64,000 nucleotides of DNA from the NCBI RefSeq assembly GCF_009696275.1, contig NZ_VUMI01000015.1:46236-110235 (forward strand). The letters run 5' to 3'. Shown here piece after piece: positions 54,899 to 63,985 of this stretch. Numbering within the stretch: the stretch's first letter is position 1; each line of letters opens with the position of its first letter. The DNA comes from Eisenbergiella porci. Lineage in GTDB: Bacteria > Bacillota > Clostridia > Lachnospirales > Lachnospiraceae. The notes beneath the pieces are model-generated. The model searched no databases and was not told the origin of the DNA. It saw only the letters and a program-made list of their open reading frames with translations. The translations under genes and the position numbers were made by a program.

Positions 54899-55660
54899 AT
54901 GCAGAAGGCGTTACGATATACAGATGAAAAATCGGACAAGTTTTGGCGCATAGAAACAGCGGGCTGTGAACTGGTAACCAACTGGGGAAAAACCGGCACA
55001 ACAGGACGTTATGAGATAAAAAATTTTGATACAGAGGATGAATGTGAAAAACAGGCGTCTAAGCTTGTGCGGTCTAAAGAGAAAAAGGGATATACAGACA
55101 TGCATGACTTTGACACAATGCATCACCTTTACTTTGATACAGATGAATATGGTTTGCATCCCCTGACCAGCCATCCCGTTTTCCGTACCTGTTTTTCTGA
55201 AGAACTGTATTATGACTGCGGCGATGAAGAAGCTCCTTTTGGTAGTGATGAAGGGAATGACACATTGCATTTTTTAGAGGAATCTGTACGGAAACGGCCC
55301 AAAATGTGTGTTGCTGATTTCCCTGAATTATTAATCGTAAAAGAGTGGAACTTAACCTATTTGCCGCCTGAACCGGAGCAGACGGATGACGAACTGAAAA
55401 TACAGGCAGCACAAACTTATCATGGACTGAAAGGTGATCAGACACTTTTGCAGACAGACCAGGTTATCCTTGCGACTGTATTCGGTCAGATTAAAATTAT
55501 GGGAAAATTGGACGAGACATTACAGGTATTGGCGTTCCGGTCGCTTATGCGCATGGAAAGAATGTACCGTCTCTTATGGAATTGGGATAAAGAGGAACCA
55601 CCATATAATATTTCCATCATGAGACGGGATTTAGAACGATTTATAAATCGTGATTGTTGA
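54899..55660 (+). CDS. WGR-domain protein
   Basis: ~253 residues. The N-terminal WGR domain carries TNWGKTGTTG (residues ~25-34) and QASKLVRSKEKKGY, a pattern seen at the DNA-binding end of poly(ADP-ribose) polymerases and in MolR-like proteins. The remaining ~170 residues have no recognised domain and are acidic. GGAGGGCAGG precedes ATG 54899. It may be a nucleic-acid-binding protein; the function is unknown. Confidence 0.8.
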   Translation: MQKALRYTDEKSDKFWRIETAGCELVTNWGKTGTTGRYEIKNFDTEDECEKQASKLVRSKEKKGYTDMHDFDTMHHLYFDTDEYGLHPLTSHPVFRTCFSEELYYDCGDEEAPFGSDEGNDTLHFLEESVRKRPKMCVADFPELLIVKEWNLTYLPPEPEQTDDELKIQAAQTYHGLKGDQTLLQTDQVILATVFGQIKIMGKLDETLQVLAFRSLMRMERMYRLLWNWDKEEPPYNISIMRRDLERFINRDC

Positions 55661-55734
55661 TTATACATACACAGTTTGCCGCCGTGTGATTCGCTATGTT
55701 GGCAAAAGGCATACTTGGTAAATTGGAATTGAAC

Positions 55735-55790
55735 AAAATCGCTGCGCGATGGCCTGCCAAGGCTATGGCATAGCGATTTTCTCTTTTCTA
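55735..55790 (+). terminator. Terminator after the WGR gene
   Basis: AAAATCGCT/AGCGATTTT stem with a 28-nt interior and CTCTTTTC tail. Confidence 0.55.
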
Positions 55791-55994
55791 TAACAAAAGC
55801 AGTGGAAAGCAAGTCCTAAAAGTAGTATTGTTAAGTCACCACAACGAAACAATCAAACAGGATCGACCTTCCCACTGCCTATGAAAAGAATACCATCCTT
55901 CCGCTTGATTGGCAAGCGGTTTTATGACCCAAATGCACCTCCGTGTAAAGCAGTGTTGTGTGATAACTACTGATTTTACATGGAGGATTTTATT

Positions 55995-56846
55995 ATGTAC
56001 GAAAAATATTTAGAACAGCTTGAGGAAGCCGGAAAAATCCGTAACCTCAAAGAACGTTCCATTAACTGCTATAAAAACTATGTCTCTTACTTTCTGAAAT
56101 ATCAGGGTAAGAGTCCGGAAGAACTTACCTGTCAGGATGTCAGAACTTTTTTACTTGCAAAAAAAGATGAAGGACTGAAAGCCACAACTCTGAACCTTTA
56201 TAATTCTGCCATCCGTTTTTTCTACCGGAATGTCCTGCACATACTTTGGGATGATATCACGGTTCCACGTATGATTCTGGAGCATAAGCTTCCAACAGTA
56301 CTGACCGCCCCTGAAATCGACCGTTTGTTAGAAGTTGTCTATGACATCAAATATAAAGCTATGTTTGCAACGATGTATTCTTCCGGGATGCGTGTTTCTG
56401 AAGTCATTCATCTGCATTATGATGATATTTCACGTTCAAATATGCAGATTCATGTCCGGGATACAAAGAACCGGATGGATCGTTATACAATCCTTTCCAA
56501 GAGGTGTCTGAATCTCCTTACACAATACTGGTTTGAAAAAGGACGTCCCCGTGGAATCCTGTTTCCTAATAAGTTCACTGGCAATTATCTGACAGTCAGT
56601 ACACTGGAACAGGTGATGCGCCGTGCCGTATCCGTTGCTGAACTTCCGAAGGAAGCAACTCCACACTGCCTACGTCATAGCTTTGCAACTCACCTGATGG
56701 AGCAGGGAGTAGAACGGCAGAATATTCAGGCACTGCTGGGACACCGTGACCCAAAATCTACGGAAGTTTATCTTCATGTCAGCAACAAATCCCTGATGGG
56801 AATCCAAAGTCCGTTTGACAGGAAAGAAGGTGCTGTTCATGAATAA
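55995..56846 (+). CDS. Tyrosine recombinase (XerC/D-like) of an IS91-type element
   Basis: 283 residues. The N-terminal SAM-like domain (residues ~1-90) is followed by the catalytic domain with Arg in SSGMRVSEVI, HCLRHSFATHL (H-x-x-R), LGHRD and Tyr in EVYLHVS. All five catalytic positions are present, so the enzyme looks intact. GGAGG precedes ATG 55995 (an ATG at 55980 lies within that site). The stop overlaps the start of the transposase gene. Such recombinases travel with two-gene IS91-type elements. Confidence 0.9.
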   Translation: MYEKYLEQLEEAGKIRNLKERSINCYKNYVSYFLKYQGKSPEELTCQDVRTFLLAKKDEGLKATTLNLYNSAIRFFYRNVLHILWDDITVPRMILEHKLPTVLTAPEIDRLLEVVYDIKYKAMFATMYSSGMRVSEVIHLHYDDISRSNMQIHVRDTKNRMDRYTILSKRCLNLLTQYWFEKGRPRGILFPNKFTGNYLTVSTLEQVMRRAVSVAELPKEATPHCLRHSFATHLMEQGVERQNIQALLGHRDPKSTEVYLHVSNKSLMGIQSPFDRKEGAVHE

Positions 56847-57904
56847 ACCAACTGTGCAGGATATCTTTCTACGTTTTTATTCGGCATACCTTGAAAAGTA
56901 TTCCCCTTCTCCTGAACAGGCAAAAGTTTCCCGGAACATCATGAACTGTAAAACAGGCGCTTACGGTGCGAATGTCAGCGTATGTGAGGACTGTGGTGCC
57001 ATTCAGATTCACTATAATTCCTGTCGCAACCGCTGTTGTCCCATGTGTCAGGCTATTCCAAAGGAAATGTGGATGGATGCACGCAGAGAAGATGTGCTTG
57101 ATGCCCCTTACTTTCACTTGGTATTTACAGTGCCGGACATTCTAAGTCCAATCATTTACAGTAATCAGAAACTGTTATATGATACCCTGTATCATGCTGC
57201 TTCTGCTACAATCAGTGAATTGACTGCTGACCCAAAGCATCTTGGTGCAGATGTTGGATATATCTGCATCCTGCATACATGGGGGTCTGAAATGAACTTT
57301 CATCCTCATATCCATACAATACTGCTCGGCGGTGGTCTGACATCCAAAAACGAATGGAAAGACAACGGTACGGAGTTTTTTCTTCCCATATGGGCTATCT
57401 CCAAAGTCTTCCGTGGAAAATATATGGAGGAGTTGAAAAATCTTTGGAATACGAATCAGCTTGAGTTTCATGGAACTGCTGAAAAATACCGTAACCATTA
57501 TGCGTTCAAAGAACTGCTTGATTCCTGTTATGATGCGGAATGGATTCCTTATTGTAAGAAAACTTTTCACGGCGCACAGTCTGTGATTGATTACCTTGGA
57601 AAGTATACCCATAGGATTGCTATCAGCAATCACCGCTGTTGAATTCATACGACGTTTTTTGATGCATGTGCCACCAAAACGTTTTGTCAGGATTCGGCAT
57701 TACGGACTTCTTTGTTCCCGTTGCAAACGAAAGAAGCTTATTTTATGCAGGAATCTTCTTGGATGCCAAAAGTATCTCTCAAAACTCCGGAATAAGGAGA
57801 TTCCTGAAATAATAAACCAGCTTTATGGGATAAATGTCTGTGTATGCAAATCCTGTGGCGGTCATCTTGGAAAACCACAGCTTCGAATACCACAAAGATG
57901 TTAA
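56839..57904 (+). pseudogene. IS91-family Y1-HUH transposase, internally deleted
   Basis: The first ~268 codons from ATG 56839 encode the zinc-binding start (CEDCGAIQIHYNSCRNRCCPMCQ), the HUH motif (NFHPHIHTIL) and the Y1 region (VIDYLGKYTHRIAISNHR). The frame then stops at 57640. It resumes in another frame with VEFIRRFLMHVPPKRFVRIRHYG and a C-terminal zinc-like part. Compared with the family, about 40 residues plus a shift are lost at ~57635-57645. The transposase is probably inactive. Confidence 0.85.
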
Positions 57905-57933
57905 AAGGTTATTCTCTCATACTTTTTCTGAAG

Positions 57934-57955
57934 CCTCAAAACTTGAGGTTTTGTT
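57934..57955 (+). terminator. Hairpin with T-rich tail
   Basis: CCTCAA/TTGAGG around AAC, followed by TTTTGTTGTTG. It may be the transposase terminator or the element's ter end. Confidence 0.5.
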
Positions 57956-58092
57956 GTTGTACCTATTTATCTGAAAACACTTGATTTCTGTAGCTTCAGC
58001 ACAGGAAATCCTGTATAATCATGGGTAAGAACAAAAGATTGAAAGTCCATAGGTAGTGGCTACCCGGACGCTTACTTTGTTCAATTAGGTCA

Positions 58093-58168
58093 AATCGAAA
58101 ATGGTGTAAACGAAGGGGCAGTTCACTGGAATGCCAAAACTGCTTTTTCGTTTACCCCATCATCGATT
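58093..58168 (+). repeat. Long imperfect palindrome, probable RNA hairpin
   Basis: Arms of 31 nt at 58093-58123 and 58138-58168 pair at about 28 of 31 positions if G-U pairs are allowed in plus-strand RNA. Three of the DNA mismatches become G-U pairs only in the plus-strand transcript. The context is between the IS91 element and the convergent Dph6-like gene. Confidence 0.5.
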
Positions 58169-58195
58169 CTAACCTAAAGAATTGGGCGAAGGAGA

Positions 58196-58882
58196 TTATC
58201 TAAGCTCAAGGTACCAATACCTGTTCAGCATTGTATTTGTCTCATTTGGATAATCTCTGTAGTATCTGCTTACTATTTCAAATTCAACCGGTTTCCTGAA
58301 TATTGGTCCATCAAAGACAAAAGAATGATACTCACCATTTTCACCACAAATGTCTACATAGTCGGGCAAATCATTCAGGAAGGATTCATCAATTACTCTA
58401 CCAACAAAAGATTCGTCAAGCATAGAGCCATCTACACAAGTTACTATGCTTTTGAAGCCCAATGATATAAATTCCTGCAATAATTCTCTCGGTTTACTAT
58501 TCCACAATGGAAACTCGGCTTGAATACCCTGTCGCCTACAGTTATCAATTCTTTGATTTCTCAAGTTTTCCAGGTATAAATCACCAAAAAGTGCGATGTT
58601 GAGCTGTTTCTCTTTGAATTTTTCTATGTGCATTTCCATCGACTTTTTATATTCGTCTGATGGAGCAGTTAAATCAAACTCCAAAATCGTTAATGGTATC
58701 CCGATAGAGTCTGCTTGCTGTTTGAGCAGTTCTATACCAATCTCGTGCATAGCGATTTTAGAGCCATCTTTTTTTATTGTGGTGAACAGTGCTTGCACAT
58801 CATATATTCCCGATTGCAAGGCTTTATAAAGAGCTAACGCGGAATCTTTCCCGCTGCTCCAGTTAAAATATGCTTTCTTCAT
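58196..58882 (-). CDS. Dph6-related ATP pyrophosphatase
   Basis: 228 residues. The PP-loop SSGKDSALAL (residues 9-18) binds ATP. The later block ENGEYHSFVFDGP is the hallmark of Dph6/diphthine-ammonia-ligase-like proteins. Bacteria lack diphthamide, so the substrate is different; the related bacterial proteins are thought to amidate or adenylate a small acid. GAGGG precedes ATG 58882. Transcribed alone. Confidence 0.88.
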   Translation of the reverse strand: MKKAYFNWSSGKDSALALYKALQSGIYDVQALFTTIKKDGSKIAMHEIGIELLKQQADSIGIPLTILEFDLTAPSDEYKKSMEMHIEKFKEKQLNIALFGDLYLENLRNQRIDNCRRQGIQAEFPLWNSKPRELLQEFISLGFKSIVTCVDGSMLDESFVGRVIDESFLNDLPDYVDICGENGEYHSFVFDGPIFRKPVEFEIVSRYYRDYPNETNTMLNRYWYLELR

Positions 58883-59043
58883 TATTCCCTCACAAATATT
58901 GATTTAGCGATTTGGATTATATTGTATCACTCATATTATAAACTTTTCTACCATTTTCCAATATTTGCCCATATTGTTTTATATCACTATAGGAAATTCG
59001 GGCGCCATTTTGGCACCAAAGCGTCAACTATCAGCCAGATAAA

Positions 59044-59072
59044 TTGACAAGAATCTTTATGCAGTGTATAAT
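59044..59072 (+). promoter_or_regulatory. Consensus promoter of the TetR operon
   Basis: TTGACA (59044-59049), a 17-bp spacer and TATAAT (59067-59072), a perfect housekeeping promoter. Confidence 0.85.
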
Positions 59073-59083
59073 AACATTGATAT

Positions 59084-59096
59084 ATAACTTAGTTAT
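59084..59096. promoter_or_regulatory. Candidate TetR operator
   Basis: ATAACTTAGTTAT is a perfect 13-bp palindrome 11 bases after the -10, overlapping the transcript start region. It is well placed for autorepression by the gene that follows. Confidence 0.6.
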
Positions 59097-59111
59097 TTTA
59101 TGGAGAATATT

Positions 59112-59663
59112 ATGCCGCCAAAAGTTAAGATACCCAGAGAAGCTATTATTGAAAAAGCATTTGAGTTGACAAAAGAATATGGCTTTGAAAAAGTAACCGC
59201 ACGTTTGCTTGCCAGTGAATTAAAATGCTCTACTCAACCAGTGTTTCATGCTTTTCGCAACATGGAAGAACTGAAGGAAGAAGTTTACAAAAGAACGCAA
59301 AAACTATTTGAAGAAACCATGCTCCAACAGCCTTTAGATACCGAAACCCCCTATTTTTTAAGCATGGGACTAAAGTATGTGGAACTGGCTCAAAATGAAA
59401 AAAATCTGTTCCATCTACTATGTATGTCAGATAGCGGAACAAGACTTGAAAGCCTTTACGATTTGGCTAAGCACGTTCCTGTTCCGATTGAACCGGAAGT
59501 GTTTGTGAAAACATGGATATTTACGCATGGTATAGCAACGATTGTTTCTACGAACACAACGAACATTGCGCCCGAAGAAATAAGGCAGTTACTTATAGAA
59601 GCATGTGCCAGTTTCAAATTATACCACAATGAAAACAAGAGAGGTTCGGCAATTGAAACATAA
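59112..59663 (+). CDS. TetR/AcrR-family transcriptional regulator
   Basis: ~183 residues. The N-terminal HTH is clear: REAIIEKAFELTKEYG then VTARLLASELKCSTQPVFHAFRNM. The C-terminal ligand domain is of the short type. GGAG is 6 bases before ATG 59112; the ATG at 59100 has no site and sits inside it. It has a perfect promoter with a palindrome for autoregulation and precedes a membrane protein and an acyltransferase in overlapping order, so it likely controls them. Confidence 0.9.
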   Translation: MPPKVKIPREAIIEKAFELTKEYGFEKVTARLLASELKCSTQPVFHAFRNMEELKEEVYKRTQKLFEETMLQQPLDTETPYFLSMGLKYVELAQNEKNLFHLLCMSDSGTRLESLYDLAKHVPVPIEPEVFVKTWIFTHGIATIVSTNTTNIAPEEIRQLLIEACASFKLYHNENKRGSAIET

Positions 59664-59937
59664 GAATATGGACTATGATAACCGCTATAAATATAAACTG
59701 AATATGCTTGAACCGGGGCTTACCATGATGAAACTCATCGGCGTATTATTTGTAACTGGTATTTTATTTTGGGTGGCAGGGTGGCATTGGCTTTCTTCAA
59801 TTACTTTGTTTTTGGCAGGAGCCGTATTTGCTGTTTTGTTAATCTTGTTAGCCATTGAAGCACATCAGGATAAGGTGTTGAATGATATTGCTATGTGGGA
59901 AAACAATGACTTGGAGAAAAAATATGAAATCGGTTAA
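59653..59937 (+). CDS. Small membrane protein of the TetR operon
   Basis: ~94 residues. Two membrane helices (~residues 24-46 and ~47-70) followed by a charged end (EAHQDKVLNDIAMWENNDLEKK). A TTG start at 59653 follows GAGAGG by 8 bases and overlaps the TetR stop; ATG 59629 is an alternative. It overlaps the acyltransferase start. Function unknown, perhaps a membrane partner of the enzyme. Confidence 0.6.
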   Translation: MKHKNMDYDNRYKYKLNMLEPGLTMMKLIGVLFVTGILFWVAGWHWLSSITLFLAGAVFAVLLILLAIEAHQDKVLNDIAMWENNDLEKKYEIG

Positions 59938-61144
59938 AAATTATGTGTATACAGAACGTGCGCATTTTATGTGTCCTAATATGCACTTTGGGATTATGGC
60001 AAAATTAGAAAGCAATTATGATGAAGGGCGGCTAAAACAAAGCATAGACACTCTTCAAAAAGCGCACCCGTTTCTGCAAAGTTTAATTGTAGAGGAAGCG
60101 GACACTGGCAGATTTTATTATCAAATACAAGATTATTTGAATATTCCTGTAATGGTAAAAGAAGAAGCTGCTTTGTGGCAAGAGGATTATGAGGAAATAT
60201 CTGTCCGTGGGTGGAATGTCATGAATGAATGTCTGCTAAAAGTAGTGGTTTATCCAAAGGAAAATGAATTTCAAATACTTTTTATCGCCCACCATCTTTT
60301 GTGTGACGGCAGAGGGCTTCTACAACTGGCAGAAGAATTTGCAGAGCATTATGCTAACGGAGTAATACCGCAATTTGCCCCGGAACGCTTAATTCAATGC
60401 TTAAACGATCTTCCCTCAAACAGCGATTTACCTCTTATCAGTAAATTGATAATAGGCGACGCAAATAGAAGATGGAAAAAAGAGGGGCAACAGGTTATGT
60501 ATGAGGAATATAGCGCATTTGAAAGAGCCTATATTCAAAAACACAAAATGAAACGGGAAACTTTCACCGTTTGCAATCAGGAGTTAGAAAAAATACTGAC
60601 TTTATGTAAACAGCATAATGTTACTGTAAATGACTGGCTGATTGCAAAGATGATGTTGGAAGAGAATACAAACAAGGTGGTTATTGCGGCCGATATTCGT
60701 AAACAGACAAAATGTTACAGGCAAGGGGCAATGGGAAATTATTCTACTGCTTTTAGCATTTTTGTGAAAAAGAACGAGGGAAATGTGATTTCCCTTGCAA
60801 AACGCGTAGCGTCACTTGTCACAAATATATGTCAGCACCCACAGAAAGAAATGCTTGTGCTTGCCTGTTATATACATATGCAGCCGGAGCTGATTGACGC
60901 TGTTGCAATATCTACATTAGGAGAGTTTGGAAGTAAAGCAGGAGCATTTGTAGGAAGAAATATGTTTGGATATGGTTCCCAAAATGGTTATAGCATAACC
61001 AATTTAGGAAAAATCAAAAGCAATATAATTGAAGAAGCTATTTTTATACCGCCTGCTTCGCCTGCCAATAAAACAACTTGGGGAGTTCTAACGGTGAATA
61101 GCCGTATGAAAGTATGCGTGTCAAATTTAATTGTGCAGAGTTGA
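59924..61144 (+). CDS. Condensation-fold acyltransferase (HHxxxDG)
   Basis: ~406 residues. The active-site motif is AHHLLCDGRG with H123, H124 and D128, an exact HHxxxDG. Two-lobed CAT-like architecture: N-terminal half with the motif, C-terminal half with YGSQNGYSITNLG and the solvent-channel region. It is similar in type to the acetyltransferase at 13965-15296 but more AT-rich and distant in sequence. GGAG precedes ATG 59924. It is under the TetR regulator. It probably acylates a lipid or alcohol. Confidence 0.8.
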   Translation: MKSVKNYVYTERAHFMCPNMHFGIMAKLESNYDEGRLKQSIDTLQKAHPFLQSLIVEEADTGRFYYQIQDYLNIPVMVKEEAALWQEDYEEISVRGWNVMNECLLKVVVYPKENEFQILFIAHHLLCDGRGLLQLAEEFAEHYANGVIPQFAPERLIQCLNDLPSNSDLPLISKLIIGDANRRWKKEGQQVMYEEYSAFERAYIQKHKMKRETFTVCNQELEKILTLCKQHNVTVNDWLIAKMMLEENTNKVVIAADIRKQTKCYRQGAMGNYSTAFSIFVKKNEGNVISLAKRVASLVTNICQHPQKEMLVLACYIHMQPELIDAVAISTLGEFGSKAGAFVGRNMFGYGSQNGYSITNLGKIKSNIIEEAIFIPPASPANKTTWGVLTVNSRMKVCVSNLIVQS

Positions 61145-61193
61145 TTAATAAAGTGACAAATTGTCTGCAGTTGTGAATATTCAGGAGGTAAAA

Positions 61194-61301
61194 ATGATGT
61201 CTTTAAAGGAAATGACAGAAGCGTTTGAGTATATGCGCAATGACAATCCATTAAATAAAGTAAGCTTCCTTTTTACATTGAATGAAATACTTTATATTTA
61301 A
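61194..61301 (+). pseudogene. Short ORF, probably a gene start cut by a deletion
   Basis: 35 codons after a strong AGGAGG site (MSLKEMTEAFEYMRNDNP). Too short for a known family. The strong start signal suggests a lost gene whose tail may be the next fragment. Confidence 0.35.
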
Positions 61302-61309
61302 TTGTCTGC

Positions 61310-61570
61310 TTGGTATATTCAGCAGTACCAGAGAAAATGCTTATGGTTTTAGCAATGATTTTCGGCGGTCACTTACTGCCTTTTGGTTGGCTCTATAAAT
61401 CCAAAAGTTATATGTACTCTTCGATAATTGTAACAATCAGTGTTTTAATTATAGGATGTACATGCTCTCCTGATATTATTGCATTATTTATGTTGCTTTA
61501 TGAAATAGTATTTACAGGATGTTTTTTTATTGAAAACAAAAAACTTATGCAAGAAACGCAAAGTAAATAA
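61310..61570 (+). pseudogene. Small membrane protein fragment
   Basis: 86 codons without a clear ribosome binding site. Hydrophobic, with GGHLLPFGWLYKSKSYM and two to three membrane segments. It may be the remainder of a DUF7010-like membrane protein, but the match is weak. Confidence 0.35.
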
Positions 61571-61588
61571 ACGTCAACTTTTTTATCA

Positions 61589-61622
61589 AATCCCAGTTTT
61601 GCTGGTATGATAAACTGGGATT
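61589..61622 (+). terminator. Terminator of the TetR operon
   Basis: AATCCCAGTTT/AAACTGGGATT stem of 11 bp with a 12-nt loop. Confidence 0.65.
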
Positions 61623-61795
61623 GTTAATGAAAAAAATGCTTCACAATTTTTTTACCATATATTTTCCAAATTGTTTGTGTGGTAATATTTTTACTTTGTG
61701 CCATATATGGATTTTTTATGAAATGGCTGTCATATGGGAGCTGCTATATATATGAAACTGCCGTCCCTTTTATCCAGCCCCTTTTATATGGAAGA

Positions 61796-62497
61796 TCAGT
61801 TTTTACAGGCGTTGACAAAGGCCTGTAATATTTTTACGCTTGTTTCGTTGTCGCCCCAATGTTCCGGGTGCCATTGGACGCCCCAGAAAAACCGTTTATC
61901 AGGAACATAAACAGCTTCTATGATTCCGTCTTCCGCGGTCGCCATGCTCTTAAGAGAAGGCGCCAGATCCTTGATGGCCTGATGATGCCTGCTGTTCACA
62001 CCCACACTTTTCTGTCCCAGCAGTCCGAAAAGAGGCGCTTTCATTTCAAGGCTTATGCTGTGGGCGGCCCGGTCATAGGGCTTTTTCATATCATGGTCTA
62101 TTCCAGTGCCGTTCTGGGTGCCTAAATCCTGATACAGGCTTCCTCCCAGCGCGGCATTCATGATCTGAAGTCCCCTGCAGATCCCAAGCACCGGCATATC
62201 CTTTTCAAGCGCCCGCTGTATCAGGGCCAGCTCCATTTCATCCCGCTCCGGGCAGAGCCTTCCGCAGAAATCCTCTGTCTTTTCACCATAGACCGCAGGG
62301 TTCACATCATGGCCGCCGGTCAGGACGAGCCCGTCTATCCGGCATAAAATATTTTCCAGCACATCCCGGTCCGCAGTTAAAGGCAGCATTACCGGGATTC
62401 CTCCGGCATGTTCAATTTCTTCCATATAGCCAGGAAGTATCCAGTAGCTTTTTTTATCATCATCATATAAAGGAGTCAGTCCGATAAAAGGTTTCAT
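61796..62497 (-). CDS. Gamma-glutamyl-GABA hydrolase-like class I amidotransferase (peptidase C26)
   Basis: 233 residues. The nucleophile elbow is GICRG with Cys107, and the His-Glu pair is in VQWHPEHW near the C-terminus. The oxyanion region reads GLVLTGGHDVNP. PuuD-type enzymes hydrolyse gamma-glutamyl-GABA or related conjugates; the substrate here is not proven. AGGAGG precedes ATG 62497. It stands alone. Confidence 0.88.
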   Translation of the reverse strand: MKPFIGLTPLYDDDKKSYWILPGYMEEIEHAGGIPVMLPLTADRDVLENILCRIDGLVLTGGHDVNPAVYGEKTEDFCGRLCPERDEMELALIQRALEKDMPVLGICRGLQIMNAALGGSLYQDLGTQNGTGIDHDMKKPYDRAAHSISLEMKAPLFGLLGQKSVGVNSRHHQAIKDLAPSLKSMATAEDGIIEAVYVPDKRFFWGVQWHPEHWGDNETSVKILQAFVNACKN

Positions 62498-62642
62498 AAA
62501 TCCTCCTGTGTTTTTTAGTTTTAGATTTGCGGTATTTGTTCATTTATCATCCTAAGCCCTGCTTTTTGGACTGTCAACTTTCTTTTTTGGCAGAATGGTT
62601 ATATTTGCCCTGCGGAATGACTTTTCTTCATTGATTTAGCAC

Positions 62643-62671
62643 TTGCCAAGGTGGAAGAAAAAAGGTATAGT
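62643..62671 (+). promoter_or_regulatory. Promoter of rnpB
   Basis: TTGCCA (62643-62648), a 17-bp spacer and TATAGT (62666-62671), 7 bp before the RNA. Confidence 0.75.
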
Positions 62672-62678
62672 ATTGAAA

Positions 62679-63075
62679 GGAAAATAAGTAAGATGAATAA
62701 TCGCGGCTGTCCGTATTCCTTTTGGGATGCGGCAGGTGAGGAAAGTCCGGGCTTCGCAGGGCAGGATGCCGGATAACGTCCGGTGGAGGCGACTCCAAGG
62801 CCAGTGCAACAGAAATATACCGCCCCGCCTTTGGCGGAAAGGAGCAATCCTTTGGGGTGCAGACCCCGGTAAGGGTGGAAAGGCAGTGTAAGAGACTACC
62901 GCCCGTCTGGTAACAGGCGGGGCACATGTAAACCCCATCCGAAGCAAGACCAAACAGAGAGCGACAGGCTTGCCCGGCCTGCTTTCAGGTAGGTCGCTTG
63001 AGACTGCTGGTAACAGCAGTACTAGATAGATGATTATTCTCGACATAACCCGGCTTACAGTTTTGCTTATTTTCC
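62679..63075 (+). ncRNA. rnpB: RNase P RNA component
   Basis: The conserved blocks are in order: GAGGAAAGTCCGGGC (P4 5' half), GCAGGGCAGGATGCC, GTGCAACAGAAATA (CR-II/III), AAACCCCATCCGAAGCAAGACC (J region), and GACATAACCCGGCTTACAG (P4 3' half and CR-V). P1 pairs GGAAAATAAG with CTTATTTTCC. About 397 nt. It processes the 5' ends of tRNA precursors. Any reading frame on the minus strand here is a shadow. Confidence 0.95.
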
Positions 63076-63081
63076 TATCAG

Positions 63082-63128
63082 AAGAACAGGCAGGTGATAT
63101 ATACGTACACCACGCTCTGTTCTTTTTT
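63082..63128 (+). terminator. Terminator of rnpB
   Basis: AAGAACAG/CTGTTCTT stem followed by TTTTG. Confidence 0.7.
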
Positions 63129-63167
63129 GTATGGATGGGCTGAGTTTAAAAGGAGGAAGTAAAATAT

Positions 63168-63629
63168 ATGAAGAAACAATATCATGCAGAATTTGCCGAT
63201 GAAGCCTGTGTTTCAGATTGGCTGGGACTTGTTAATATGGTAGCTGACGACTTTCCGGGGCTTGTAATTGCTGATTATACGGTAACACTTCTTAAGAATA
63301 TCGCCCGGCAGACAGCTCTTTGCGTAAAGGACAACGGAAATATTGTTGGTATTTTATTATTTTCACCCAACCAGCACTGCCTTTCCTGTATGGCGGTCCA
63401 TCCCCAATACCGCCGTCAGGGCGTTGCATCCGCATTGATTTCGGAAATGCTCCGGCTTATGCCGGATGTTGATATCAGTGTTACGACATACCGCGAAGGG
63501 GATGAAAAAGGAATTGCGCCAAGAGCATTATATCAGCGGTTCAATTTTGTGCCGGAGGAACTGTGTATGGAATTTGATTATCCGGTACAGCGGTTTGTGC
63601 TGCACAGGTCCCGGAAAAATTTGAACTGA
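63168..63629 (+). CDS. GNAT-family N-acetyltransferase
   Basis: 153 residues. The acetyl-CoA motif is VHPQYRRQGVASALI, preceded by CLSCMAV, and a C-terminal ALYQRFNFVPEE. Substrate unknown. AAGGAGG precedes ATG 63168. It follows rnpB by 93 bases, with the terminator between. Confidence 0.85.
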   Translation: MKKQYHAEFADEACVSDWLGLVNMVADDFPGLVIADYTVTLLKNIARQTALCVKDNGNIVGILLFSPNQHCLSCMAVHPQYRRQGVASALISEMLRLMPDVDISVTTYREGDEKGIAPRALYQRFNFVPEELCMEFDYPVQRFVLHRSRKNLN

Positions 63630-63985
63630 GGTGGCCTTGGTAAGTTTGATAATCTTTTTTCTGTTGGCCGGGGGAGCAGAAAGATTAAATAATTATTTGT
63701 GTGTATTCCTACATGTGTTAAATGGGGTTATAAATTTGGGGAGGTGCGAATTATAAGTGCACATTATTTCGCCGGGAGATTCGCACTTGAAAATTGGCAG
63801 TATGGAGATTTATGCAAATAAAAAGTAATATAATAATGACAATTTTTTAGAAGAGTTGTATAATGAGTGTGTTATCAGCTCTGAAAGGCGAAAATTTCTC
63901 GCACAAAAATTACTGATAAGCACTGAAGATTTAGCCGATGCATGATAAAATAAAAAAAAGTTTTTCGCAAAGGAGAAAATTTATC
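63630..63985. other. Intergenic region with hairpins and a coding-like scrap
   Basis: A hairpin AATCTTTTTTCTG/CAGAAAGATT lies near 63650-63690 and could terminate the GNAT gene. A GTGCGAAT/ATTCGCAC stem spans ~63745-63788. From ~63823 to 63945 a frame reads DNFLEELYNECVISSERRKFL without a start codon, probably a remnant. Confidence 0.4.

Larger units (their letters stand above)
55860..57960 (+). mobile_element. IS91-like element with its own tyrosine recombinase (decayed)
   Basis: Two overlapping genes, a XerC/D-like recombinase and a Y1-HUH transposase, form a two-gene IS91-type element. Ends are not marked by inverted repeats, as expected for this family. A small hairpin with T-run (CCTCAA/TTGAGG at 57934-57948) may be the terminus. 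The borders given are approximate. Confidence 0.55.

Noticed and set aside
62599..63046. Minus-strand frames over rnpB
   Set aside because: The plus strand is RNase P RNA with all conserved blocks.
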